Shown: positions 25,245 through 34,142, counted from the first letter of the stretch. The stretch: 42,998 nt of DNA from RUG14186 sp964644555 (GCA_964644555.1 CAZXWI010000002.1:1-42998), one strand, 5' to 3'. Translations and numbers: made by a program. The notes: generated by a model from the sequence alone, not told the origin.

Positions 25245-25793
25245 ATGAAAACCAAATTTTATGCTCTGATATGCGTATTTGTATCTTTTATAGTGTTTGT
25301 TAATGTTATGTCGGTATCAAATGCGAAAAGATATGAAGAAAGTTTAAATACAGCGGTCTATCACACATTTGACAATGAGATGCCCGAAGGAATTTTGAAC
25401 GATGAGTACGGTGTGTCGGAATACTTCGAAATAGTGGAAAATATTAAGGTGTCGCTTGATTATGTGTACGAAAAGAAGTATTTCATAAAATATTCGTGGG
25501 CTAATTACGATATGTCCTCATTCGGCATTCGGCTGTATGTGGAAAATATTATGGGAGAAAATCTTCCGGTAGATGCGAAACTCGATGCCGAAATCAGTTA
25601 TTCGAAAGAAAAAAAGAGCGTTTCACCCTTTTATATTAAAGCAAATGATTTTCCCGAAGATGAAGCTTTAGGTTATAAGCAAAGTGTGGAAATATATTTT
25701 AATCCGCTAAGGGGAAAATCCGATAAAATAGATATTACTTTATATTACGATGAGTTTGTCTTTGTGTTGAAAGATGTGAACATTGTGATATAA
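25245..25793 (+). CDS. Exported or membrane-anchored protein of unknown function
   Basis: A 182-residue protein with an N-terminal hydrophobic segment (residues 5-25, ALICVFVSFIVFVNVMSVS) acting as signal or anchor and a beta-rich outer part with many Asp, Glu, Tyr and Phe. No Cys, no catalytic motif. I recognise no family. There is no Shine-Dalgarno site before the ATG; TATATT lies 5 nt upstream, the same arrangement as in the next gene, so its mRNA may be leaderless, though its -35 is poor. It precedes the yaaO-tmk cluster by 7 nt. Confidence 0.65.
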   Translation: MKTKFYALICVFVSFIVFVNVMSVSNAKRYEESLNTAVYHTFDNEMPEGILNDEYGVSEYFEIVENIKVSLDYVYEKKYFIKYSWANYDMSSFGIRLYVENIMGENLPVDAKLDAEISYSKEKKSVSPFYIKANDFPEDEALGYKQSVEIYFNPLRGKSDKIDITLYYDEFVFVLKDVNIVI

Positions 25794-25794
25794 T
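25767..25794 (+). promoter_or_regulatory. Promoter giving a leaderless decarboxylase mRNA
   Basis: TTGAAA (25767-25772), 16-nt spacer ending TGA, and TATAAT (25789-25794). The expected start, 7 nt after the -10, is the A of the ATG at 25801. The -10 overlaps the stop codon of the upstream gene. Confidence 0.6.
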
Positions 25795-25800
25795 TTTACT

Positions 25801-27144
25801 ATGGAAAATGAGTTATTCAAGCGAATAAAGGATTATAAAGACGATGGCTTCGTTCGCTTTCATATGCCGGGGCATAAGGGCAGAAGCGATATTTTAAAAG
25901 AAGCATATGAAATAGATATTACAGAAATTGATTTTTCCGATAATTTAAATTATCCAAGTGAAATTATCAAAGAATACGAAGATTATACCGCCAAGGTGTT
26001 TAACACACGCCACACGATTTTTACTGTGAACGGTTCGAGTGCGGCTTTGATGGCGGCAATAATGTATTATGTAAAGGAAGGGGAGAATCTTCTTCTACCA
26101 TATAACAGCCACATAAGCTGCTATTACGGTGCAATGCATTCGGGCTGCGGCGTAGTAAGGTGCGAAGTAAAAGACAATGTTAAGGGAATAAGCCTTGATG
26201 ATATAAAAAATGCACTCGAAAAGCAAACAGATATTAAAGTATGTGTTATCACATCTCCGACATATTTCGGAATAGGTTCGGATATAAAGGATATAGTAAA
26301 ATATTTACACGAAAAGAACATTGCGGTAATTGCCGATGAATCCCATGGGGCGCACTTTGCTTTGTCGGAAAGTTATCCGATGAGCGCTGTGGAGGCAGGT
26401 GCAGATATAGTTATACATAGCCTTCATAAAACCATAGGTGCGCTGACCCAGACGGCAATGATACATATAAATAACGAAAATATTATTCCTGAGGATATCC
26501 GCTTTTATTTAAGAAGCGTGCAGTCCACATCTCCGTCATATGTATTGATATGTTCGGTATTTGAGGCGGTAAGAAATCTAAAAAATTCAATTCAAGTTTT
26601 GGAAAATGTAAGAATATGGTATAATAATATATCCGAAATTATATCAAAGCTTGATAATATAGATTTGGTAAATGATTTTTACGGTTTTACCGATTATATG
26701 AAAGTTTGCGTTTCAATAAAGGGGGACGCAAGATTCGCATTTGAATATATAAAAGGAAATTACCGTATAATTCCCGAAATGCTCTATGAGGACAAGATAG
26801 TTTTTATGGCAGGGCTTAAAAGCGAAAAGAGTGACTTTGATATTTTGGCAAAAGCTTTGACAGAATGCGATAAGCTGCTTTCGGGAAAAAAACAAAAATA
26901 TTCGGGGAAAATGCCGAAAACCGATTCGGTATACAGCATTGCAAAAGCCCTTGATAAAAAGAGCGAATATATCCCTTTAAATGAGGGTAGAGGCAGAATA
27001 TCGGCAAGCTTTGTGAATGTGTATCCACCGGGAGCGCCTTGCTTGATTCCGGGAGAGGTTATTACCGAGGAAATAATTAAGTTTATCAATTCTTCTGATA
27101 ATGTGGAAGGATTATACAATAATAAAATAAAAGCAGTGAAGTGA
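25801..27144 (+). CDS. Orn/Lys/Arg decarboxylase-family protein (YaaO-like)
   Basis: A PLP fold-type I enzyme of 447 residues. FHMPGHKGRSD near the N-terminus, FTVNGSSAALMAAI, ITSPTYFGIGSDI, ADESHGAHFAL, and HSLHKTIGALTQTAMIH (PLP-binding Lys) are typical. GAPCLIPGE near the C-terminus is conserved too. It lacks the N-terminal wing domain of the large inducible decarboxylases, as do YaaO and SpeA of Bacillus. Substrate (arginine, lysine or ornithine) is not readable. Its place before tmk-darA-holB-ricT matches the Bacillus order. No ribosome site is visible; the mRNA is probably leaderless. Confidence 0.88.
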   Translation: MENELFKRIKDYKDDGFVRFHMPGHKGRSDILKEAYEIDITEIDFSDNLNYPSEIIKEYEDYTAKVFNTRHTIFTVNGSSAALMAAIMYYVKEGENLLLPYNSHISCYYGAMHSGCGVVRCEVKDNVKGISLDDIKNALEKQTDIKVCVITSPTYFGIGSDIKDIVKYLHEKNIAVIADESHGAHFALSESYPMSAVEAGADIVIHSLHKTIGALTQTAMIHINNENIIPEDIRFYLRSVQSTSPSYVLICSVFEAVRNLKNSIQVLENVRIWYNNISEIISKLDNIDLVNDFYGFTDYMKVCVSIKGDARFAFEYIKGNYRIIPEMLYEDKIVFMAGLKSEKSDFDILAKALTECDKLLSGKKQKYSGKMPKTDSVYSIAKALDKKSEYIPLNEGRGRISASFVNVYPPGAPCLIPGEVITEEIIKFINSSDNVEGLYNNKIKAVK

Positions 27145-27145
27145 T

Positions 27146-27820
27146 ATGGGTGGTAAATTATTTGTTATAGAGGGGCTTGACGGCAGCGGCAAGCAGACTC
27201 AAACCGAGCTTTTGACAAAAAGGCTTTGTAATGAAAACATAGATGTGCGCCATGTGGAATATCCGAATTATAAGTCGGATTCAAGCGCATTGGTGAAGAT
27301 GTATTTAAGGGGGGATTTCGGCACGAACCCCGATGATGTGGATGCGTATATTTCCTCCACATTCTATGCTGCCGACAGGTATGCTTCGTACAAAACGGAG
27401 TACGAGAGCTTTTACCAAGGAGGAGGAATCGTTCTTGCCGACCGATATACCACATCAAACATGGTTCATCAGGCATCTAAAATAAAGGACGAAAAAGAAA
27501 AAGAAAAATACCTTGCTTGGTTATGGGATTATGAGTTTAACTTATACAAGATACCTATTCCCGAAAAAGTCTTTTTCCTTGATGTGAAGCCGGAGGTTTC
27601 AAAGGCTCTTACCGAGAATAGACCCAACAAAATAACGGGGGAAAGCAAAAAAGATATACACGAGCGAAATTACGAATATTTGATTTCTTCTTATGAAAAC
27701 GCACTTATGCTGTGCGAAAAGTATTCTTGGGAAAGAATTGACTGCACCGAGGGGGAAAGACTTCGCTCGATTGAAGATATTAACGATGAATTATATGAAA
27801 GAATGAAAAAATATTTATAA
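27146..27820 (+). CDS. tmk: Thymidylate kinase
   Basis: Phosphorylates dTMP to dTDP. The 224 residues show the P-loop EGLDGSGKQTQ, the DR(Y/H) segment LADRYTTSNMVHQAS, and a lid-side RPNKITGESKKDIHERN. The P-loop ends QTQ rather than the common TTQ. The ATG lies 1 nt after the decarboxylase stop with only a weak ribosome site, so translational coupling is likely. Confidence 0.93.
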   Translation: MGGKLFVIEGLDGSGKQTQTELLTKRLCNENIDVRHVEYPNYKSDSSALVKMYLRGDFGTNPDDVDAYISSTFYAADRYASYKTEYESFYQGGGIVLADRYTTSNMVHQASKIKDEKEKEKYLAWLWDYEFNLYKIPIPEKVFFLDVKPEVSKALTENRPNKITGESKKDIHERNYEYLISSYENALMLCEKYSWERIDCTEGERLRSIEDINDELYERMKKYL

Positions 27821-27835
27821 AATTCGGAGGTAGCG

Positions 27836-28168
27836 ATGAAACTTGTTTTTGCAATAATCCAAGACGATGATTTCGATGATTTACATGATTCTTTGATGGA
27901 TCACGATTTTCATATGACCAAATTAAACAGTACGGGAGCTTTTCTCGGAAACCGCAATGTTACCCTTATGATAGGAACAGAGGATAACAGGGTTGATGAA
28001 TTGATAAGCCTTATTAAGGAAAACTGCCACAGCAGGGAGGAGATAGTCGCAGGTGGAATAACTTCGCATATGCCTCCTGCATTGGGTGCACAGGGATACC
28101 CTTTGAAAATAAGGGTGGGCGGTGCTATACTTTTCGTAACCGATGTGGAGAGATTTGAGAAAATATAA
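27836..28168 (+). CDS. darA: Cyclic di-AMP receptor (DarA/PstA/YaaQ)
   Basis: A PII-like trimeric cytosolic protein that binds c-di-AMP; its downstream target is not well known. The 110 residues agree with the family length. MKLVFAIIQDDDFDDLHDSL, MTKLNSTGAFLGNRNVTLMIG and the C-terminal GGAILFVTDVERFEKI are characteristic. CGGAGG lies 8 nt before the ATG. The stop overlaps the holB start by 1 nt. YaaR, which lies between darA and holB in Bacillus, is absent. Confidence 0.93.
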   Translation: MKLVFAIIQDDDFDDLHDSLMDHDFHMTKLNSTGAFLGNRNVTLMIGTEDNRVDELISLIKENCHSREEIVAGGITSHMPPALGAQGYPLKIRVGGAILFVTDVERFEKI

Positions 28169-28989
28169 TGTTTGAGAACATCGATCATTTTGCACATGCC
28201 TATTTATTGTATGGGCATGACGAAAAAGTATTGGAAGAAAGTGCCTTAGAATTAATTGCGAAGGCATTAAGCTTATCCGAAAACGGAATTAGCGAAGAAA
28301 AAGCAAGGCTTGTAAATCTAAAGACATACCCCGATATGATGATAGTTCAGGCGGAAGGAAAAAATGTAAAGATTGACAGCATAAGAAAAGTTATCCGGTT
28401 TTTGTCTTTGGCTGCTCAGTTCGGGGATATGAAGTTTGCGATAATAAAGGATTGCCAATTTTTGAGTATTGAGGCGCAAAATGCCATGTTAAAGCTTTTG
28501 GAAGAGCCTCTTAACAACAGAATGATAATTTTGTTAGCCGATAATACCGATAATCTTTTGCCGACAACTTTATCGAGGCTGTTTCAGATAAAGATATCAA
28601 ACGATTCGGCAAATTATTCGAGCGTTACGGACGAAGTGCTTTGCGAAAAAATAATTGCAATGCTCTTAGAGGGCGAGATAGAAACATTATTCGATGTGTC
28701 GGCGTATATGACAAAGGACAAAGATAAACTGAACGGTTTTCTTATGATGCTTTACAATGTGTTCACGGATATATACGAATCGAAAATTTTAAACAGGAAT
28801 TTAAAATATCCGTCTTTCAAAGAGGCGGCGGACAACATAAGCGCAAAAGGTGCAAACAAGGTGTCCGAAATTATAAAGAGTGCGATAAAGCTCATACGGG
28901 AAAATGCTTCGGTGGTCATATGCACGGAGGCTATGCTCATTGGTATGCGGGAGGTATATAATGCAGAAAATAGTGGGAATAAAATTTAA
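28168..28989 (+). CDS. holB: DNA polymerase III delta' subunit
   Basis: Clamp-loader subunit. The 273 residues are short for the family (about 320-330) and divergent. MFENIDHFAHAYLLYG (where active loaders have a P-loop), KVIRFLSLAAQFGDMKFAIIKD, SIEAQNAMLKLLEEPLNNRMIIL and PTTLSRLFQI are the recognisable parts. The zinc-binding cysteines and a P-loop are missing, as expected for an inactive delta'; even the SRC arginine-finger motif reads SRL, with the Arg kept. Gene order supports the call. It overlaps ricT by 29 nt. Confidence 0.87.
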   Translation: MFENIDHFAHAYLLYGHDEKVLEESALELIAKALSLSENGISEEKARLVNLKTYPDMMIVQAEGKNVKIDSIRKVIRFLSLAAQFGDMKFAIIKDCQFLSIEAQNAMLKLLEEPLNNRMIILLADNTDNLLPTTLSRLFQIKISNDSANYSSVTDEVLCEKIIAMLLEGEIETLFDVSAYMTKDKDKLNGFLMMLYNVFTDIYESKILNRNLKYPSFKEAADNISAKGANKVSEIIKSAIKLIRENASVVICTEAMLIGMREVYNAENSGNKI

Positions 28990-29848
28990 ATCGGTAGGTA
29001 AGATATACTACTTTGACCCGATGCAAGTATATTTGCGAGTGGGGGATAATGTTATTGTGGAAACGGCGAGGGGGCTGGAGTTCGGAATAGTGGCTTCGAA
29101 AGTCAGAAGCGTTGATGAAAGCGAACTGAAACACCCGATAAAGCCGGTAATTCGAAAGGCTACCAAAGAGGACGAGAAAAAACACTTTGAAAACCTCTCC
29201 AAAGCTGAGGAAGCTATAAAAATATGCCAACAGCAGGTGGACAAGCAGAAGCTGGATATGAAGCTTATTCGTGCCGAATATACATTTGATGCGAGCAAGA
29301 TAATATTTTATTTTACCGCCGACGGCAGGGTAGATTTCAGAGAACTGGTCAAGGACTTGGCTGCGATATTCAGAATAAGGATAGAATTAAGACAGATAGG
29401 GGTCAGGGACGAAGCCAAATTCATGGGTGGAATCGGTTGCTGCGGCAGGGAACTTTGCTGCCATAAATGGCTTGGCGAATTTGAACCCGTATCCATAAAA
29501 ATGGCAAAGGAACAGGGTCTTTCGCTCAACCCCGGCAAGATAAGCGGCATTTGCGGCAGGCTTTTGTGCTGCTTACAATACGAACATGAATGCTACGAAG
29601 AGGCAATAAAGGAAATGCCTTATGTGGGAGATAGAGTGAAAACTCCCGATGGCACTGGCATAATCCAGAGTCTTAACCTGCTTGCAAGAAAGGCAACGGT
29701 GGCGCTTGATAACGACGGTGGTGTGAGAGAATATACGAAGTGCGAAATTAAGACCATAGAACGAAGAAAGCAAAAGCAGAAAAACTTCAATGAGGAAGTC
29801 CTTGACGAAAGCGAACTCAAGGAATTGGATGAGTTGAGTAAGGAGTAG
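28961..29848 (+). CDS. ricT: PSP1 domain protein RicT (YaaT)
   Basis: Subunit of the RicA-RicF-RicT complex, which carries Fe-S clusters and helps RNase Y-dependent mRNA processing and development in Bacillus. The 295 residues contain the PSP1 region (VRDEAKFMGGIGCCGRELCC, about residues 148-167) and a second Cys block KISGICGRLLCC near 200, giving seven Cys that fit cluster binding. I choose ATG 28961 with GGGAGG upstream; the frame is open further into holB. RicA and RicF genes are not in the window. A strong terminator follows. Confidence 0.93.
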   Translation: MQKIVGIKFKSVGKIYYFDPMQVYLRVGDNVIVETARGLEFGIVASKVRSVDESELKHPIKPVIRKATKEDEKKHFENLSKAEEAIKICQQQVDKQKLDMKLIRAEYTFDASKIIFYFTADGRVDFRELVKDLAAIFRIRIELRQIGVRDEAKFMGGIGCCGRELCCHKWLGEFEPVSIKMAKEQGLSLNPGKISGICGRLLCCLQYEHECYEEAIKEMPYVGDRVKTPDGTGIIQSLNLLARKATVALDNDGGVREYTKCEIKTIERRKQKQKNFNEEVLDESELKELDELSKE

Positions 29849-29851
29849 AAA

Positions 29852-29877
29852 GCAGACCCGAGAGGGTCTGTTTTTTT
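29852..29877 (+). terminator. Terminator of the yaaO-ricT cluster
   Basis: CAGACCC (29853-29859), loop GAGA, GGGTCTG (29864-29870), seven T. Confidence 0.93.
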
Positions 29878-29909
29878 GTGGGAATAGGGTGGTAAAGGGT
29901 ATGTTTTTG

Positions 29910-30038
29910 GAGAACTGGTCCCCAGATATACACTTTCGTGCTTTTAACTGAAATCTGCTATCAAAGGACCGGTTCTCTACGCATTTAAATCCATGCCCCT
30001 TAGTCAATCTAATTCTCATTGCTACACAATGACCAGTT
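29910..30038. repeat. GACC-box repeat region A
   Basis: In the 340-nt gap before the second importer. GAGAACTGGTCC (29910-29921) and GGACCGGTTCTC (29966-29977) form a 12-bp inverted repeat with one mismatch and a 44-nt loop. A third related box, GACCAGTTCTT, lies near 30028. CACTTTCGTG (29931-29940) is the exact reverse complement of 34707-34716 in region B. No protein is encoded. Confidence 0.6.
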
Positions 30039-30148
30039 CTTCCTGCTACCTTGTTTATTAAGTAGCATCTATTCTATATCATCTTTTTCCGACAAAACAC
30101 CCCCAACAAAAAAAATTACACGCTTTATTAATTTATCACGCTAAAGTA

Positions 30149-30177
30149 TTGACATGACACAAAACTTTCGCTAAAAT
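30149..30177 (+). promoter_or_regulatory. Promoter of the second importer operon
   Basis: TTGACA (30149-30154), 17-nt spacer, TAAAAT (30172-30177). Confidence 0.8.
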
Positions 30178-30217
30178 AGCATCATTACAAATTGATTAAG
30201 AAGAAACGAGGAGAAAA

Positions 30218-31051
30218 ATGAAAAGATTATTTACTTTATCAATCGTTATAATGATGATTTTATCGCTTTGTGCCTGCTCAGGTTCTAATAATTCCAACAG
30301 GCTCGAAGATATCAAAGAAAGAGGATATATCGAAGTTGCCACGGAACCCGCCTTTGCACCTTACGAATTTATCGACCCAAACAAGCAGGGCGATGAGCAA
30401 TATGTGGGAATGGATATTGAAATTGCCAAATACATAGCCGACAAGTTGGGGGTTGAATTAAGGATAGTTCCTCTCGAATTCGGAGCAGTTCTCACAAGTA
30501 TTACCGAAGGTAAATATGACCTTGCCATATCGGCTTTGGCTTATACTCCGCTCAGAGCCGAGAGTATGAATATGTCAGACGGATATTATTTCAGCTCCGA
30601 CGGAGAGGGATACGGCTTTGTGGTAAGAGATGAGGATATCTCAAAATATACAGATGCTTCAAGTGTAAAAGATGCCGTAATCGTTACCCAAAGCGGATCT
30701 ATTCAGGAGCTTTTCGTAAATGAGCAGATTCCCGAATATAAGGAGTTCAAACGTGTTTCGGCAATGCCCGATGGGCTTTTGATGGTCAGCGAAAACAAAG
30801 CCGATGTGTGCGCTTGTGCTATAGAAATGGCAAGACTCTATTGTCAGGCTAACCCGGGGCTTTCCGTTGTGGAAACATTCCGCTTTGACGAGGACGAATC
30901 GACTCAGGGTACAAGAGTCGGTATTCCAACCGGAGAGGACGAATTAACCGAATTTGTCAACGAATGTATCGCAGAGCTTAGAGCAGAGGGCAAAATTGAC
31001 GAATGGTTCTCTTACTACACCGACTACGCAGCTGATCTCGGAATAAAATAA
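30218..31051 (+). CDS. Amino-acid-type ABC transporter substrate-binding lipoprotein
   Basis: A 277-residue extracellular lipoprotein: signal peptide with the Cys in LSLCAC (C18/C20) as lipid site. The mature part is a type II binding protein: GYIEVATEPAFAPYEFIDP, VGMDIEIAKYIADKLGVEL, YDLAISALAYTPLRAESMNMS and EGKIDEWFSYYTDYAADLG. It carries the usual segments but reads GVELRIVPLEFG and VTQSGSIQELF in places that set ligand choice; ligand unknown. GAGGAGA precedes the ATG. It heads an operon with permease, ATPase and an M20 hydrolase, so the cargo may be an N-acylated amino acid or small peptide (inference). Confidence 0.9.
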   Translation: MKRLFTLSIVIMMILSLCACSGSNNSNRLEDIKERGYIEVATEPAFAPYEFIDPNKQGDEQYVGMDIEIAKYIADKLGVELRIVPLEFGAVLTSITEGKYDLAISALAYTPLRAESMNMSDGYYFSSDGEGYGFVVRDEDISKYTDASSVKDAVIVTQSGSIQELFVNEQIPEYKEFKRVSAMPDGLLMVSENKADVCACAIEMARLYCQANPGLSVVETFRFDEDESTQGTRVGIPTGEDELTEFVNECIAELRAEGKIDEWFSYYTDYAADLGIK

Positions 31052-31070
31052 GAATATTTTTAATGTTTCA

Positions 31071-31115
31071 CTCATGCACCTTCTACAAATTCTGTTTCGA
31101 TAATAGGTGCATGAG
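31071..31115 (+). other. Intercistronic hairpin between binding-protein and permease genes
   Basis: CTCATGCACCT (31071-31081) and AGGTGCATGAG (31105-31115) form a perfect 11-bp stem with a 23-nt loop in the 125-nt gap. No T-run follows. It sits in the same place as the hairpin at 18950-18977 of the other importer. Confidence 0.65.
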
Positions 31116-31176
31116 AGTATCTTAACCGAGGCGAACTCGAATACCTTTTGTAAAATTAACTTTGGAGTGATTATCT

Positions 31177-31839
31177 ATGCAAAAAATGATAAAGCTATGG
31201 CTTTCATATAACTATGTATTTGTAAACGGACTTTTCGTAACGCTGAAGATATCGGCAATAACGGTATTGTTCGGCACGGTTTTGGGCATATTGGTAGCTT
31301 TGTTGAAAATGAGTAAGAGTAAAGCTTTAAACGCTGTATCAAGTGTTTATATCGACATTCTGCGAGGCACACCGGTGCTTTTGCAGCTGTATTTTTTCTG
31401 GCTGGCGCTTCCTAAAATATTGCCCTTTGATTTAAGCGATTATGCATGTATCGTCACAGCTCTTACGGTAAACAGCTCTGCTTACATATCCGAAATCATT
31501 CGTGCAGGCATATCCGCAGTGGATATAGGGCAGTGGGAAGCCTGCAAAAGCCTTGGTTTATCCAACATAAATATGTTCAGAAAAGTTATCTTTCCTCAGG
31601 CAATAAAAAACATACTGCCCGCTTTGGGAAATCAATTTATATCAATGGTAAAAGAAACTTCTCTTTCATCTGTATTTTTTATAGGGGAGCTTATGACCAG
31701 CTATAAAACGGTTCAATCTGCTACATTTTTGTCATTGCAGTCGCTTTGCATAGTCGGAATAATATATTTCGTTCTAAACTGTGTATTATCAAAGGCTGTT
31801 TCATTATTCGAAAGGAGGCTCAAAGCAAGTGATAGATGA
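31177..31839 (+). CDS. Amino-acid ABC transporter permease
   Basis: A 220-residue membrane permease of the HisM/GlnP type with about five helices. DILRGTPVLLQLYFFWLALP is the N-terminal signature; the EAA loop is IGQWEACKSLGLSNINMF followed by RKVIFPQA. TGGAG precedes the ATG. It overlaps the ATPase gene by 11 nt. It is the counterpart of the permease at 18227-18925. Confidence 0.93.
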   Translation: MQKMIKLWLSYNYVFVNGLFVTLKISAITVLFGTVLGILVALLKMSKSKALNAVSSVYIDILRGTPVLLQLYFFWLALPKILPFDLSDYACIVTALTVNSSAYISEIIRAGISAVDIGQWEACKSLGLSNINMFRKVIFPQAIKNILPALGNQFISMVKETSLSSVFFIGELMTSYKTVQSATFLSLQSLCIVGIIYFVLNCVLSKAVSLFERRLKASDR

Positions 31840-32563
31840 TATTATCCGTACAGAAAAACTTTGCAAATCTTTCGGTAATCTTAATGTGTTAAACGGAATT
31901 GACCAAAGCGTCAAAAAGGGTGAAACGGTTTGCGTAATAGGTCCGTCAGGAGGCGGCAAAAGCACATTTTTGCGTTGCCTTAATCTGTTGGAAGAGCCTA
32001 CAAGCGGTAAGGTGTTCTTTAATGGGGTGGATATAACCACCCAAAAGAAAAGTATAAACCTGTTTCGTCAGCGTATCGGAATGGTTTTTCAAAATTTCAA
32101 TGTGTTTCCGAATATGTCGGTTATCGACAATATCACTCTTGCACCGATTTTAGAAAAGAAAATTCCGAAATCAGATGCCGAAGATGAAGCTATGATGCTT
32201 TTGAAAAAAGTCGGGCTTGAAGCTAAGGCGAATGAATTTCCCTCAAGGTTATCAGGAGGTCAGAAACAGCGTCTTGCCATAGTTAGAGCATTGGCTATGC
32301 ACCCGGAGGCGATGCTGTTTGACGAACCTACCAGCGCCCTTGATCCGGAAATGGTAGGGGAAGTATTGGATGTTATAGCAAATCTTGCTCAAAGCGGAAT
32401 GACAACTGTGATAGTAACGCATGAAATGAGTTTTGCCAGAGAAATATCGGATAGGGTACTTTTTATGGACAACGGTATAATAGTAGAAGAGGGTGCACCC
32501 TCCGAGATATTTGTTTGCCCAAGAAATCCGAGAACCATAGAATTTTTAAGTAAAGTATTATAA
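31829..32563 (+). CDS. Amino-acid ABC transporter ATP-binding protein
   Basis: The 244-residue ATPase of the importer. Walker A GPSGGGKST, Q-loop GMVFQNFNVFP, signature LSGGQKQRLAIVRALAM, Walker B AMLFDEPTSALDPEM and H-loop IVTHEMSFA. I use GTG 31829, which has AAAGGAGG upstream and gives the normal N-terminus IDDIIRTEKLCKSFG; the frame stays open for 16 more codons inside the permease gene. Strongly similar to the ATPase at 17527-18264. Confidence 0.92.
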   Translation: MIDDIIRTEKLCKSFGNLNVLNGIDQSVKKGETVCVIGPSGGGKSTFLRCLNLLEEPTSGKVFFNGVDITTQKKSINLFRQRIGMVFQNFNVFPNMSVIDNITLAPILEKKIPKSDAEDEAMMLLKKVGLEAKANEFPSRLSGGQKQRLAIVRALAMHPEAMLFDEPTSALDPEMVGEVLDVIANLAQSGMTTVIVTHEMSFAREISDRVLFMDNGIIVEEGAPSEIFVCPRNPRTIEFLSKVL

Positions 32564-32579
32564 TCGGAGTGTTGTAAAT

Positions 32580-34022
32580 ATGAATCAAAAAGAATTTATT
32601 GAAAGTGCGGCTCAAAGGATACAGCCGAAAGCCGAAGAATTATCAAAACAAATTTGGGAATTTGCCGAACTATCCTACGAAGAAACTCGCTCCGCAAAAG
32701 CCATTTGCGATTGTTTTTTGACAGAAGGTTTTGAAATAAAAATGAATATAGCCGATATTCCCACGGCATTTTGTGCAACCTACACAAACGGAAACGGGGG
32801 CTATAAGGTGGGCATTTTAGGTGAATTCGATGCTTTGGACGGGCTTAGTCAAGAGGCAGCCATTGCAGAAAAAAGGCCGCTTATCTGCGGTGGTACAGGG
32901 CATGGCTGTGGGCATAATTTGCTGGGTGCCGGTGCATTTGCAGCCGCTGTCATACTCAAAGATTATATAAAAGAAAATAATATAAATGCCACCATCGTTT
33001 ATTTCGGTTGCCCTGCCGAAGAGGGAGCAGGCTCAAAGCAGTTTATAGCAAGAGCAGGGTATTTTGATGATATAGATTTTGTATATACTTGGCACCCCTC
33101 CACTATGAACGAAGTTCAGTCCAACGGCAGCGTTGCCATAATGGGTGCAAATTTCATTTTTGACGGTATTTCCGCTCATGCAGGAGGTTCGCCTCATTTG
33201 GGCAGAAGTGCGCTTGATGCGGCGGAGCTGATGAATGTGGGAGTAAACTATCTTAGGGAGCATATGATAGACTCCGCCAGGGTTCATTATGCATATTCGG
33301 ATGCGGGAGGCACTGCGCCCAATGTGGTGCAGGATCATGTTGTGATAAAATACGAAGTTCGTGCTCCGAAAGTCGAAAATATGCAGGAACTGTTTGCCAG
33401 AGTTGTCAACATATCAAAAGGTGCGGCACTTATGACGGAAACAAAGACGAATTACGAAATAACAATGGCATTTTCGGACTACACTCCCAACAAGGTGCTT
33501 GCTCAAATTGCCGATGAGGCACTTTGTGAGATAGGCTCTCCGAATTGGAGCGATGATGACTACGATTTGGCATGGAAGTTTTTGCACACCTACAACAAGT
33601 CCACTATAAAAGACATAAAGGAATCATTGCTTGATTATTATGATGCCGATATGATAGATTCGATTTTGCAAAAGCCTCTTGATAGCGAAATACACCCATT
33701 TAATATAAGTTGCAAAACCTATGAATCAGGCTCGACCGATGTAGGAGATGTTGGGTATGCAACTCCGACCGTTAATATTAATGTGGCAACCGCATGCATT
33801 GGAAATGTCGGTCATAGCTGGCAAAATACCGCATTTTCCAACAGTGACATAGGCAGAAAAGGCATGATGACAGCCGCCAAGGCGATAGCACTTAGCGCTG
33901 TCAAAACTTTAGAGCGACCCGAGGCAATAGATAAAGCAAAAGCCGAACTCAGAATAAAAAACAACGGAAAATATCTTTGTCCGCTTCCCGATTATGTACA
34001 GCCGCCCATTGGAAAATATTAA
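32580..34022 (+). CDS. M20-family amidohydrolase (AbgB-like)
   Basis: A 480-residue cytosolic metallo-hydrolase. GEFDALDGL, GTGHGCGHNLLGAG, FGCPAEEGAGSKQ, a WHPSTMN segment and FDGISAHAGGSPHLGRSALDA (dimerisation/insert domain) match the AbgB/p-aminobenzoyl-glutamate hydrolase and related aminoacylase subfamily. GNVGHSWQ near residue 415 supplies the last metal-ligand His. It lies 16 nt after the ATPase with CGGAG before the ATG, so it probably deacylates or cleaves what the importer brings in. No terminator was recognised between its end and the rpsO promoter. Confidence 0.88.
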   Translation: MNQKEFIESAAQRIQPKAEELSKQIWEFAELSYEETRSAKAICDCFLTEGFEIKMNIADIPTAFCATYTNGNGGYKVGILGEFDALDGLSQEAAIAEKRPLICGGTGHGCGHNLLGAGAFAAAVILKDYIKENNINATIVYFGCPAEEGAGSKQFIARAGYFDDIDFVYTWHPSTMNEVQSNGSVAIMGANFIFDGISAHAGGSPHLGRSALDAAELMNVGVNYLREHMIDSARVHYAYSDAGGTAPNVVQDHVVIKYEVRAPKVENMQELFARVVNISKGAALMTETKTNYEITMAFSDYTPNKVLAQIADEALCEIGSPNWSDDDYDLAWKFLHTYNKSTIKDIKESLLDYYDADMIDSILQKPLDSEIHPFNISCKTYESGSTDVGDVGYATPTVNINVATACIGNVGHSWQNTAFSNSDIGRKGMMTAAKAIALSAVKTLERPEAIDKAKAELRIKNNGKYLCPLPDYVQPPIGKY

Positions 34023-34142
34023 ATTTACCTTGAAATATGTTTTAAATAAAAACTATGTGATAAAATTACCGAGGTGTTTTATACTGTATTTCGTTTTAGA
34101 GTAGCATAGTTTATAAATAAATAAAAAAATATTGCAAAAGCG

